A DNA stretch of 64,000 nt from Myxococcaceae bacterium (GTDB taxonomy: Bacteria; Myxococcota_A; Polyangia; Polyangiales; Ga0077539), in assembly GCA_004297725.1 (NCBI GenBank), contig SCUS01000113.1, forward strand, positions 62,001-126,000. The letters are read 5' to 3'. Each line of letters begins with the position of its first letter. Position 1 is the first letter of the stretch. Under the pieces are notes generated by a model. It did not search any database. It was not told the DNA's origin and saw only the letters and a list, made by a program, of their open reading frames with translations. A program made the translations under genes and the position numbers. Below are positions 7,050 through 15,412 of the stretch, in pieces.

Positions 7050-9392
7050 ATGCGGCACTCTCGATGGTTGGCTTTGATCCTCGTGGCGCAGGCGGTGGCG
7101 CTGCCCATGACGGCCTTCGCGCAGACTCCGCCCGCGGGCGGTCGTCCCGCCGCGGCGACCGACGAGGAGGACGAGGAGGACGTCGACGACGAGGACGCCC
7201 CGGCCGCGACCTCACCCGCAGCGACCGCGACCGCCCCTGCCGCCGCCCCGGAGCAGCCCGGCACGCCGGAGACCGACGAGGCCCGGCGCACCCGCATCCT
7301 CCCCCGCTTCTCCTCCCTCGACGGCTCCATCGGCCTTCTCCACACCCGCGCGGCGCAGACCGGCGCGGCGGGGTCGTTCCGTTTCGGCCTCATCGGCGAG
7401 TACTTCGGCGCGTCGGAGTACCTCCGCCCCCCGACGCTCGCGGGCACCGCGGCGGTCGGCACCGACTCCGCCTCGCACGTCGGCGGCACCGCGACGCTCT
7501 CGTACTCTCCCCTCGACTTCCTCGAGATCTTCGCCTCGATCCGCGCCTACGCCAACGCCAACGACCGCGAGCGCCCGAGCCTCTTCCAGGTGCTCGGCGA
7601 CACCACCCTCGGCGTGAAGGGCGCGGCGCGCATCTGGCGCGGCCTCTACGTCGGCGGCTACGCGTCGCTCTACCTCCTCAACCGCTCCGGTGACATCGGC
7701 CTGCTCGGCGACTCGACCAGCGCCGACTTCGGCGTCCTGAGCACCCTCGACCTTCGCGACTTCGGCGCCAGCGTGCCGCTGCGCTTCCACGTCAACGCCC
7801 ACTACTACCTCGACAACAGCTCGGCGATCGTCTCGCAGACCGAGGAGCGCCGCCGCGCCGCCCAGCCCGGCTACGACGCCGCGCGCTGCGCCTCCGGGGC
7901 CATCGACCCGAGCTGCTTCCTCGAGGTGTCCCGCATCGAGCGCCACGCGCTCGGCATCAACCGCGTCGACCGCTTCGGCATCAACCTCGCGGCCGAGGCC
8001 GAGCTCCCGTGGGTGCGGCCCTTCCTCGAGTGGCACGTCGGCGTCCCGGTCAACCGCCAGGGCTACTCCTGCTTCGAGCCGGGCACCGGCATGTCGGGCC
8101 CTGCAGGCGCCGCCGACGACGACGCCTGTCTCGCCCGCGAAGGCTTCTCCGCGATGCCCTCGCGCTTCACCATCGGCACCCGGGTGCTCCCGCCGGTCCG
8201 CGGCCTCGCCGCGCTCCTGGCCTTCGACATCGCCACCAGCGGGAGCTCCACCTTCGTGCGCGAGCTCGCCCCGACGCCCCCGTGGCAGTTCTACTTCGGC
8301 GCGTCCTTCGCCTACGACATCCATCCGCCGGTGCAGCGCGTCGAGGTCCCCGGGCCCGAGCGCGTGACGACCCGCGAGGTCGACCGCACCCCGCCGGGCG
8401 GCCACGTGGTCGGCATGGTCCGCGACGCCGAGAGCCACAACGCCATCGGCGGCGCGATCGTGAACTTCACGGGCCACCCCGAGCTGCACATCCTCGCGAC
8501 GGCCGCCGACGGCCGCTTCCGCTCCGGGCACATCACTCCGGGCGAGTACCGCCTCGCGGTCACCGCGCCGGAGTTCAACCCCGGCGAGTGCACCTTCACG
8601 GTGCCCGCCCCGGCCCCGGCGCCCGAGGGCTCGACCGCCCCGGCCCCGAACCCCGACACCGAGGTCAACGTCAACTGCGAGCTCCGCGCGATGCCCCGCC
8701 GCGGCGGCCTCTCCATCCACGTCGTGTCGTCGCAGGGCGGCGCCGGCGTCCCCAACGCCAACGTGGTGCTCTCCCCCGCGCCGGGCCTCAACGTCCCCAG
8801 CGGCCAGCAGGCGCCCGTCGAGCGCACGCTCACCACCGACGACCAGGGCCGCATCAACGCCGAAGAGCTCCTGGCCGGTCCGTACATGGTCCGCGTCGAG
8901 TCGAGCGACCGTCACATGGGCTCGACCGCGCAGCAGGCCACCGTGGAGCCCCGCGCCAGCCGCGGCGTGGAGGTGACCGTCACCCGCCGCCCGGCGCGCG
9001 CGTCCGTCGCCATCCGCGGCAACGTGCTCGCCATCCTCCGGCAGGTGCACTTCCAGACCAACTCCGCGGAGATCCTCCCCGACTCCAACACGCTGCTCGA
9101 GGAGATCGCCGACACGATCAACCGTCACCCCGAGATCACCGCCGTGGAGATCCAGGGGCACACCGACAACGTCGGCAACCCGGCGAGCAACCTGACGCTC
9201 TCCCAGAGCCGCGCCGAAGCGGTGCGCGACACCCTCATCCGCCTCGGCGTCCCGGCCGACAAGCTCACCGCCCGCGGCTTCGGCCAGACCCGCCCGCTGC
9301 GCCCCAACCTCACCGCGGTCGGCCGCACGGCCAACCGTCGCGTGGAGTTCCACCTCACGCGCACCGCCGCCCCGCGCCCCGCCGCCCGCTGA
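7050..9392 (+). CDS. OmpA-family outer-membrane protein with carboxypeptidase-regulatory-like domains
   Basis: This 780-residue protein starts with a clear signal peptide (cut near AFAQ), followed by an acidic Asp/Glu and Ala/Thr/Pro linker. Residues of about 85-430 look like a beta-barrel or beta-rich outer-membrane domain with many aromatic strand ends. Two Cna-B/carboxypeptidase-regulatory-like beta sandwiches follow (about 450-510, VVGMVRDAESHNAIGGA; about 550-625). A C-terminal OmpA domain (about 660-778) has QVHFQTNSAEILPDSN and IQGHTDNVGNPASNLTLSQSRA, the peptidoglycan-binding signature with the conserved Asp and Arg. It should link the outer membrane to the cell wall. A strong ribosome site (GGTGGAGGAG) supports the ATG. 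Its TGA shares an A with the ATG of the next gene, which implies coupling. Confidence 0.87.
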   Translation: MRHSRWLALILVAQAVALPMTAFAQTPPAGGRPAAATDEEDEEDVDDEDAPAATSPAATATAPAAAPEQPGTPETDEARRTRILPRFSSLDGSIGLLHTRAAQTGAAGSFRFGLIGEYFGASEYLRPPTLAGTAAVGTDSASHVGGTATLSYSPLDFLEIFASIRAYANANDRERPSLFQVLGDTTLGVKGAARIWRGLYVGGYASLYLLNRSGDIGLLGDSTSADFGVLSTLDLRDFGASVPLRFHVNAHYYLDNSSAIVSQTEERRRAAQPGYDAARCASGAIDPSCFLEVSRIERHALGINRVDRFGINLAAEAELPWVRPFLEWHVGVPVNRQGYSCFEPGTGMSGPAGAADDDACLAREGFSAMPSRFTIGTRVLPPVRGLAALLAFDIATSGSSTFVRELAPTPPWQFYFGASFAYDIHPPVQRVEVPGPERVTTREVDRTPPGGHVVGMVRDAESHNAIGGAIVNFTGHPELHILATAADGRFRSGHITPGEYRLAVTAPEFNPGECTFTVPAPAPAPEGSTAPAPNPDTEVNVNCELRAMPRRGGLSIHVVSSQGGAGVPNANVVLSPAPGLNVPSGQQAPVERTLTTDDQGRINAEELLAGPYMVRVESSDRHMGSTAQQATVEPRASRGVEVTVTRRPARASVAIRGNVLAILRQVHFQTNSAEILPDSNTLLEEIADTINRHPEITAVEIQGHTDNVGNPASNLTLSQSRAEAVRDTLIRLGVPADKLTARGFGQTRPLRPNLTAVGRTANRRVEFHLTRTAAPRPAAR

Positions 9393-10381
9393 TGCGACCG
9401 AGCGCGATCGCACCGGTCGCGCTCCTCGCCCTGTCCTGCAGCGCCACGGCGCCACCTCCCCGACCCATCCACACCAGCGCCTCCGTCGACGCCGGGGCAC
9501 CCGCCGCGGTGACCCCGGCCGTCGCGCCGCCTCCGCCCGACGCGCTCCTCGCCGTCACGGCCGCGCTGCCGGGCCTCGAGCCCGTCTCCGCGGACGCAGC
9601 CCCGTGGATCGCCTCGACCGCGCTGCGGGCCGTCCTCCGGGCCTCCGGGGAACTCCCGCTCCCTGGCGCGCCGTCCCGAGAGGGCGACCGGGTGACCTGG
9701 ACGCTCCTGCTCCCTTCGAGCGTCCCTCCGACGGCCGCGGCCTCGGCCTGCGCGGCGGTCACCTCCGACCCGCACCTCGCCTGCGCCAGCGATCGCGTCG
9801 AGCACGTCGGCCGGCTGCGGGACCGGGTCGTCGTCGCGTGGCGCGAGCCCACCGTCCCTCAGGTCGTCTCGCGCTACCAGCCGCTTCGCGCGCTCTCCCG
9901 GCTGGGTCGCGGCGTGTGCCTCGTCTCGGCGCAGCAGACCGCGGAGACGATCGACCTCACGGTGCGCGCCGACGACGCGCCCGCGCTCGGAGAGACGCTC
10001 GCCCTGATGACCGTGTCGCCCGGGCTGCGCGCGCTGATCACCGTGCGGGTCGAGCCGCAGGGCGACGCGCTGCTGGCGACGCTCTCCTGGCCGTCCACCC
10101 GGGCGTCCACCACGGAGCTCGGCGACGACCCGTGGCCGCCGCGCTGCAACGGCGCGCTCGACCTCGCGGCCTCGCTCCCCGCGGGGACGCTCCCGGTCGC
10201 TCGCTCCTTCGTCGCAGGCGCCCGCTCCCAGGGCGCGGTGCTCACCGCGGGTCGTGCGGCGTGGGTGGTGACGGTGGGCGATCGCATCGCGCGCACGACG
10301 GTGAGCGCAGTGGACGAGGGCGGTGTGACGCTCCGGCGGCCGGGTGTGGCGAGACCGCTGCGGCTGCGCTGGCGGCCGTAG
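9392..10381 (+). CDS. Lipoprotein of unknown function, coupled to the OmpA-family gene
   Basis: This 329-residue protein has a short signal with a lipobox (LLALSC, Cys at about residue 16), then a Ser/Ala/Pro linker (ASVDAGAPAAVTPA). The remainder is a mixed alpha/beta domain with two Cys pairs (ASACAAVTSDPHLACAS and a later GVCLVSAQQT / PRCNG). I recognise no family. The ATG overlaps the stop of the preceding gene (TGATG), so it should be translated together with the OmpA-family protein and may be a partner lipoprotein. The assignment rests on the lipobox and on codon usage matching its neighbours. Confidence 0.68.
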   Translation: MRPSAIAPVALLALSCSATAPPPRPIHTSASVDAGAPAAVTPAVAPPPPDALLAVTAALPGLEPVSADAAPWIASTALRAVLRASGELPLPGAPSREGDRVTWTLLLPSSVPPTAAASACAAVTSDPHLACASDRVEHVGRLRDRVVVAWREPTVPQVVSRYQPLRALSRLGRGVCLVSAQQTAETIDLTVRADDAPALGETLALMTVSPGLRALITVRVEPQGDALLATLSWPSTRASTTELGDDPWPPRCNGALDLAASLPAGTLPVARSFVAGARSQGAVLTAGRAAWVVTVGDRIARTTVSAVDEGGVTLRRPGVARPLRLRWRP

Positions 10382-10388
10382 ACCCGGC

Positions 10389-10417
10389 TTGACCCTGCGG
10401 TCGCGTCCCGGTACCTG
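10389..10417 (+). promoter_or_regulatory. Possible sigma70-type promoter of gltX
   Basis: TTGACC at 10389-10394 is followed by 17 bases and TACCTG at 10412-10417. The gltX ATG lies 14 bases after the -10-like box, giving a predicted leader of about 8 bases. The -35 box is good and spacing ideal; the -10 box is weak. Confidence 0.35.
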
Positions 10418-10431
10418 ACGAGGCCCTCACC

Positions 10432-11874
10432 ATGACCAAGCCCCGCGTTCGCTTCGCGCCGTCACCGACGGGTTATCTCCACATCGGAGGCGCCCGCACG
10501 GCGCTGTTCAACTGGCTCTGGGCCCGCAAGACCGGCGGCACCTTCGTGCTGCGCATCGAGGACACCGACCAGGAGCGCTCCACCGAGGCGTCGACGAAGG
10601 TGATCATCGACTCGATGCGCTGGCTCGGCCTCGATTGGGACGAGGGCCCCGAGGTGGGCGGCCCGTACGGTCCCTACTTCCAGATGCAGCGGCTCGCGCT
10701 CTACGCCGAGCACGCCAACCGGCTGGTGAGCGAGGGCAAGGCCTACCGCTGCTACGCGACGCGCGAGGAGATCGACGCGCTCAGGCAGAAGCTCCCGGAG
10801 AAGAAGCGCGACGGCTTCGTCTACCCGCACCTCTGGCGCGACAAGACCGAGGCCGACTGGATCCCCGGCGCGCCCTACGTCATCCGCTTCAAGACGCCGC
10901 TCACGGGCACGACGGAGTTCGTCGACAAGGTCTTCGGGTCGATCAAGACGCAGAACAGCGTCATCGACGACTTCGTGATCATGCGCTCCGACGGCGTGCC
11001 GCTCTACAACTTCGGCGCGGTGGTCGACGACGTCACCATGGACATCACCCTGGTCGCTCGCGGCAGCGACCACATCATCAACACCCCGAAGCAGATCCTG
11101 CTGTACCAGGCGGTCGGCGGGGCGGTGCCGGAGTTCGCGCACCTGCCGATGATGCTCACCCCCGACGGGAAGAAGATGTCCAAGCGGCTCGCCGAGCAGC
11201 AGGGCATCGACGTGCCGGTGGAGCGCTACCGCGAGAAGGGCTGGGTCGCCGACGGGCTGCTCAACTACATCGCGCGCTTCGGCTGGTCCTCGGGCGACCA
11301 GGAGATCTTCACGCGCGACGAGCTCATCGAGAAGTTCGACTGGGCCCACTGCGGCACCAACGACGGCCGCTATGACAAGAAGAAGTCCCTCTGGGTGAGC
11401 GGCGAGCACCTGAAGCGCCTCACCGACGAGGACTTCGCCGCGAAGGTCTACCCCTTCCTCGCGGGCGCCGGGGTCACCGTGGCGGCCGACGACCCGAGGC
11501 TCCTCCCCGCGGCGCGCACCGTGAAGACCCGCTCGGCCCGGCTCATCGACGCCGCCGAGGCGATGGCCTTCTACTTCCAGGACGCCATCACCCTCGACCC
11601 GGCGGCGGTGGAGAAGTTCCTCACCGACGAGGCGAGGGCCAACCTCCGGGCGCTGGCCGACGTGCTCGACGCGCTGCCCGACTTTACCGAGGCTGGTATC
11701 GGCGCGGCCATCGAGGCCTGGCTCGCCGAGCGCGGCTTCGACATCAAGACCGTCGCGCAGCCCGCGCGGGTGGCGCTCACCGGGCGCACCGCCTCGCCGG
11801 GGCTCTACGAGGTCATCGCGGTGCTCGGTCGCGACGTGGCCGTGCGACGCCTGCGCTCGGCCGCGGGCGCGTGA
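10432..11874 (+). CDS. gltX: Glutamate--tRNA ligase
   Basis: This 480-residue class I aminoacyl-tRNA synthetase charges tRNA-Glu with glutamate. It shows RFAPSPTGYLHIGGARTA with the HIGH-type motif HIGG at 17-20, LRIEDTDQERS, and KMSKR at 248-252. The C-terminal anticodon-binding region is shorter and more divergent, as in bacterial enzymes. Length (usual 460-500) and the ATG start fit. Whether it is discriminating (tRNA-Glu only) or also charges tRNA-Gln cannot be judged here; gatCAB and glnS are not in the window. The CPBP-type gene follows after 13 bases and may be cotranscribed. Confidence 0.96.
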   Translation: MTKPRVRFAPSPTGYLHIGGARTALFNWLWARKTGGTFVLRIEDTDQERSTEASTKVIIDSMRWLGLDWDEGPEVGGPYGPYFQMQRLALYAEHANRLVSEGKAYRCYATREEIDALRQKLPEKKRDGFVYPHLWRDKTEADWIPGAPYVIRFKTPLTGTTEFVDKVFGSIKTQNSVIDDFVIMRSDGVPLYNFGAVVDDVTMDITLVARGSDHIINTPKQILLYQAVGGAVPEFAHLPMMLTPDGKKMSKRLAEQQGIDVPVERYREKGWVADGLLNYIARFGWSSGDQEIFTRDELIEKFDWAHCGTNDGRYDKKKSLWVSGEHLKRLTDEDFAAKVYPFLAGAGVTVAADDPRLLPAARTVKTRSARLIDAAEAMAFYFQDAITLDPAAVEKFLTDEARANLRALADVLDALPDFTEAGIGAAIEAWLAERGFDIKTVAQPARVALTGRTASPGLYEVIAVLGRDVAVRRLRSAAGA

Positions 11875-11887
11875 TCGGGCCGGCGCG

Positions 11888-12850
11888 GTGAAGGTACTCC
11901 TCGTCGGCGCGATCGCCTATGTGCTGATCGTCGCGGTGCTCGCCCGCAAGAAGCTCCCCGAGCTCCACCTCCGGCGCTTCTTCCTCGACACCTGGCGCGA
12001 GGTCGACCGCGAGGCCGCCGCCGCGCGCGCCCGCCGCGAGGAGCTGGGCCTCGGCTACGACTACCGCCCGATGGTGGCCTACCTGGTCGCCGCGGTGGTG
12101 CTCACCTTCCAGGAGTATTTCGGCGACCGCGTCACCTTCAACCAGCTCCTGGCGCGCGGCTGGGTCATCGACTGGGGCGGCGGACCACGCGGCCCGGCCA
12201 CGCACCACCTGCAGCTGTTGAAGCCGCTGCGCTGGGCCTCCCCGGCGGGCTACGAGGAGCTCGCCGGGCTCGCGTACTGGTCCTTCACGCGCTCCTTCGG
12301 CTACCTCGTGGTGCCGGCGATCATCCTGCTGCTCTGGCGGCGAGAGCGCTTCCGCGACTACGGACTGCGCCTCCGCGGCTTCCTCTCGCACGCGTGGATC
12401 TACGCGCTCTTCTTCGGCATCGTGCTGGTCGCGGTGGTGATCGTCTCGCAGACCGGCGAGTTCTCGAACTACTACCCCTTCTATCGGCTGGCCAACCGCT
12501 CGTGGAAGGACTTCTTCCTCTGGGAGGTCCTCTACGCGACGCAGTTCTTCACGCTGGAGTTCTTCTTCCGCGGCTTCCTGGTGTCCGCCGGGCGCGAGGC
12601 CATGGGCTCCTCGGTGATCGTCGCCATGGTCGTGCCCTACTGCATGATCCACTTCGGCAAGCCCTGGGCGGAGGCGCTCGCGGCCATCCTCGCCGGCGTC
12701 GTGCTGGGCACCCTCGCGCTCAAGACCCGCTCCATCTGGTCGGGCTTCCTCATCCACGTCACCGTGGCCGTCTCCATGGACCTCGCCGCCCTGCTCCAGA
12801 CCCGCGGTCTGCCCGGCAACATCCACCTCCCGCCCTCCTGGGGCTGGTAG
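11888..12850 (+). CDS. CPBP-family intramembrane protein (Rce1-like)
   Basis: This 320-residue membrane protein has about seven hydrophobic segments and the pattern of CPBP/Rce1-type intramembrane proteases: TLEFFFRGFL (motif 1, normally EExxxR) followed by YCMIHFGKP (motif 2 with His) and GFLIHVTVA (motif 3 with His). Here the first Glu of EExxxR is Leu; only the second Glu and the Arg remain. The first Glu is thought to activate water in Rce1, so proteolytic activity is doubtful, although a subfamily may work differently. The start is GTG at 11888, 13 bases after gltX. Members in other bacteria process prenylated-type or bacteriocin-related substrates; no such substrate is visible. Confidence 0.75.
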   Translation: MKVLLVGAIAYVLIVAVLARKKLPELHLRRFFLDTWREVDREAAAARARREELGLGYDYRPMVAYLVAAVVLTFQEYFGDRVTFNQLLARGWVIDWGGGPRGPATHHLQLLKPLRWASPAGYEELAGLAYWSFTRSFGYLVVPAIILLLWRRERFRDYGLRLRGFLSHAWIYALFFGIVLVAVVIVSQTGEFSNYYPFYRLANRSWKDFFLWEVLYATQFFTLEFFFRGFLVSAGREAMGSSVIVAMVVPYCMIHFGKPWAEALAAILAGVVLGTLALKTRSIWSGFLIHVTVAVSMDLAALLQTRGLPGNIHLPPSWGW

Positions 12851-12885
12851 GCAACCCCCTCCTTCCGGGGCGCCGACAAGCGCCC

Positions 12886-14493
12886 ATGAACAGACCTCCC
12901 GCCCTCCTCGCGCTCGCCCTCGCCGGCTGCCTCGACCTCCAAGCCCCTCCTCCCTCCGTCACCCCTCAGCTCACCGGCCTCCGCGCCAACGCCGCCTCGC
13001 TCGACGCCGTACCTCGCGTCCCCGAGCTCCAGGTGTCCTTCGACCGCGCGATGGCCCCGCCCGAGGCCTCCTCGGTGATGCTCTTCCGCGAGGCCCTCTC
13101 TCCCGCCCTGGTGACCGACGCGCGCGACGGCGTGGTCTCCCTCGGCCGCCTCGCCAACCGGGTCCCGCTGCGGGTGCAGCGCGACGCCAGCAACCCCGCC
13201 CGATGGTGGCTCCGCACCGAGGCGGTGCTCCCTCCCTCCATCCCGCTCACCCTGGTCTTCAGCGAGCGCACCCGCTCCGTCGAGGGCCGCCCCCTCACCG
13301 ACGACGGCGACGGCGGCGTGCGCTCGACCGGCGTCGCGCTCCAGGTGATCGACGCCCCAAGCGCCGGGCCGGTGCTCACGCCAGCGCTCCTCGACACCCC
13401 GGTGGGCTCGGACGCCGCGCTCCTCTGGCTGCGCGCCGACCGCCCGGTGAGGGTGCTGCGCGCCGACGGGGTGACCCTGCTGGGCGACGACCGCAGCACC
13501 ATCCCGACGAGGGTGGAGGCCGACGAGCACATCCCCGAGGGGCTCACCCGGGTGCTCCGGGTGACGCCGTCCCGACCGCTGCGCGCGGGGGTGACCTACG
13601 GATGGAGCGTCGCGGCGGTGGCCTCTCGTGGCGCCCTCGCCGCGGAGGCGGTGCCGTGGCCGATGCCCGTGGTGGCGCCCTCGACGCGCGAGGCCCTGCG
13701 CTGGATCGACGGGGTGGTCTGCGCGAGCGGGGAGCAGGCCCTGGGAGGCGGCTGCGTCGAGCGGGGCGACCGGGCGGTGGTGGTGCGCGCGGCGACGACG
13801 GCCGCGGCGGTGGCGCGGTTGGAGCTGAGCGTTGGCGATGTGCGGAGGGTGGCGATCGCTCCGGTCGGGACCACGCATCGGCTGAGGGTGGCGGGCCTTC
13901 CCCCGGCGAGCGAGCTGCGCTGGCGCCTCGAGGCGTGGGACCTTGGAGGGCGCCTGAGGGACGCGCGCGATGGGACGATCCGCACGGCGGACGCGGCCCC
14001 GAGGGTGCGCATCGCGGAGGTGCTGGCGAGGCCGCACAGCTCCAGCGCCCAGGAGTTCATCGAAGTGGTCAATGAAGAGGACGCGGCGGTGTCGCTGACG
14101 GGCTGGGCGCTGGACTCCGGCGGGGCCCGCTCGGTGCTGCCCGATGGGGCGACGGTGCCGGGGCAGGGGCGCGCGGTGATCGTCGGGGCGAGCTTCGACC
14201 CGAGGGGCGTGGCGCGGGCCAACGACCCGGCGGTGCAGGCGGGGGCGAGGGTGATCGTGGTGCGGGGCAGCCTCGCGGGGAGGGGGCTGCGGGACTCCGG
14301 TGCGGAGCTGTCGCTCGTGACCGCGACGGGTCTCGTGGTGAGCCGCTACCCCGGAACCGCCCCGGAGCTGCTGCCCCAGGAGGGAGTGAGCGTGGTGCGC
14401 GCGGACACCGAGCTCGACGACGAAGACCCCGCGGCCTGGGTGCGCTCCCGCGACGGGGCCTCGTCCCCGGGCGGCCCCGACGCGCTGCGCTGA
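12886..14493 (+). CDS. Lipoprotein with lamin-tail domain
   Basis: This 535-residue protein has a lipoprotein signal ending in LALAGC. An N-terminal Ig-like segment (LQVSFDRAMAPPEASSVML) resembles the SbsA/Big_5-type fold found in myxobacterial surface proteins, followed by beta-rich regions. The last 130 residues form a lamin-tail domain (RIAEVLARPHSSSAQEFIEV, VSLTGWALDSGG, LPDGATVPGQGRAVIVG), a beta sandwich common in extracellular proteins. No catalytic residues are recognised. It lies 35 bases after the CPBP-type gene and ends 10 bases before the convergent nuclease-like gene. Confidence 0.8.
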   Translation: MNRPPALLALALAGCLDLQAPPPSVTPQLTGLRANAASLDAVPRVPELQVSFDRAMAPPEASSVMLFREALSPALVTDARDGVVSLGRLANRVPLRVQRDASNPARWWLRTEAVLPPSIPLTLVFSERTRSVEGRPLTDDGDGGVRSTGVALQVIDAPSAGPVLTPALLDTPVGSDAALLWLRADRPVRVLRADGVTLLGDDRSTIPTRVEADEHIPEGLTRVLRVTPSRPLRAGVTYGWSVAAVASRGALAAEAVPWPMPVVAPSTREALRWIDGVVCASGEQALGGGCVERGDRAVVVRAATTAAAVARLELSVGDVRRVAIAPVGTTHRLRVAGLPPASELRWRLEAWDLGGRLRDARDGTIRTADAAPRVRIAEVLARPHSSSAQEFIEVVNEEDAAVSLTGWALDSGGARSVLPDGATVPGQGRAVIVGASFDPRGVARANDPAVQAGARVIVVRGSLAGRGLRDSGAELSLVTATGLVVSRYPGTAPELLPQEGVSVVRADTELDDEDPAAWVRSRDGASSPGGPDALR

Positions 14494-14503
14494 GCGGAGG
14501 GGC

Positions 14504-15274
14504 TCAGCGGCAGTAGGCCTGGCCCCGGAAGGGGTTGGGGCGGCAGGCGCGGGTGCCGCCGGTGATCCAGCGAGTGAAGACCTCGGCGTAGTTGGTGGGG
14601 TGCCCGGGCGCCCAGATGCCCCGCTGGTTGGCGCGGGCCTCGGCCTCGGCGAGCAGCAGCCCGCTGTGGATGGGCTCGGGCGCGCAGCCGAAGTCGGTGT
14701 AGTAGGCGCTCAGGCCCTCTCGCACGAGGCGCTGCTGGAAGAGCTCGCCGTCGACGAAGACCAGCCCCAGGGTGCGGCCGAAGGTGTCCAGGTTGGGCAT
14801 CGTGGCGTTGCGCTCGTCGGCCTGGCGCACCACCACGAAGCTGCGCCCCGCGGCGAGGTAGCCGGCGACGGTGACGGAGGTGGCGCGGCCGAAGGCGGTG
14901 TTCTCCGAGGCGACCTGGGCGTGCGACTCCTCGGTGTTCACCCACTCGAAGCGCACGGTGGTCTCGCCCTGGATGGCGAAGCTGAAGATGGACGTGTCGC
15001 CGTCGATGGAGCGGATGAAGCGCACGGTGGAAGGCGCCAGGAAGCCGCTCGCGGGAACCTCCGCCGGGGTGATCGTCTGCGGCGCGGGGCAGCCGCTGTC
15101 ACGCACCGGGGGCCCCCGGTCGACCGCGACCGGAACATCCATGGGCGAGCCCGCGTCGGGGGTCGTGCTCCCGGCGTCGAAGACCCCGGTGCCCGGGTTC
15201 ACCGAGTCACCGCAGCCGACGAGGACGAGGGTCGGGGCGAGGAGCGAGGCACAGAGGCGGAGGGTGAAGCGCAT
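14504..15274 (-). CDS. Staphylococcal-nuclease-like lipoprotein
   Basis: This 256-residue lipoprotein (LVLVGC, Cys 21) carries an Asp-Ala-Gly/Pro linker and then an SNase (OB-fold) domain at about 83-225. VRFIRSIDGDTSIF holds the Ca-binding Asp, VRFEWVNTEE holds the first catalytic Arg (108) and Glu, FGRTLG holds the second Arg (167), and EARANQRGIW closes the fold. In the usual VDTPE motif the Asp is Asn here (WVNTEE), so metal binding may be weaker. Cys residues in the C-terminal tail (FGCAP, ACRPN, AYCR) suggest extracytoplasmic disulfides. The start MRFTL gives a normal signal; longer in-frame sequence upstream is unlikely coding. Confidence 0.82.
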   Translation of the reverse strand: MRFTLRLCASLLAPTLVLVGCGDSVNPGTGVFDAGSTTPDAGSPMDVPVAVDRGPPVRDSGCPAPQTITPAEVPASGFLAPSTVRFIRSIDGDTSIFSFAIQGETTVRFEWVNTEESHAQVASENTAFGRATSVTVAGYLAAGRSFVVVRQADERNATMPNLDTFGRTLGLVFVDGELFQQRLVREGLSAYYTDFGCAPEPIHSGLLLAEAEARANQRGIWAPGHPTNYAEVFTRWITGGTRACRPNPFRGQAYCR

Positions 15275-15412
15275 GGAGGTAGTGGGTGGAGGGGCAGTAT
15301 CGCCCCCGCGGGACGGGCACAAGTCCATGCCTGGGATTGGACAGGAAATGACCGCATCGGTGATCCCTCCGGGGCGCCGGATGTGGCAAGAATCACGGCG
15401 GCATCACCACGG

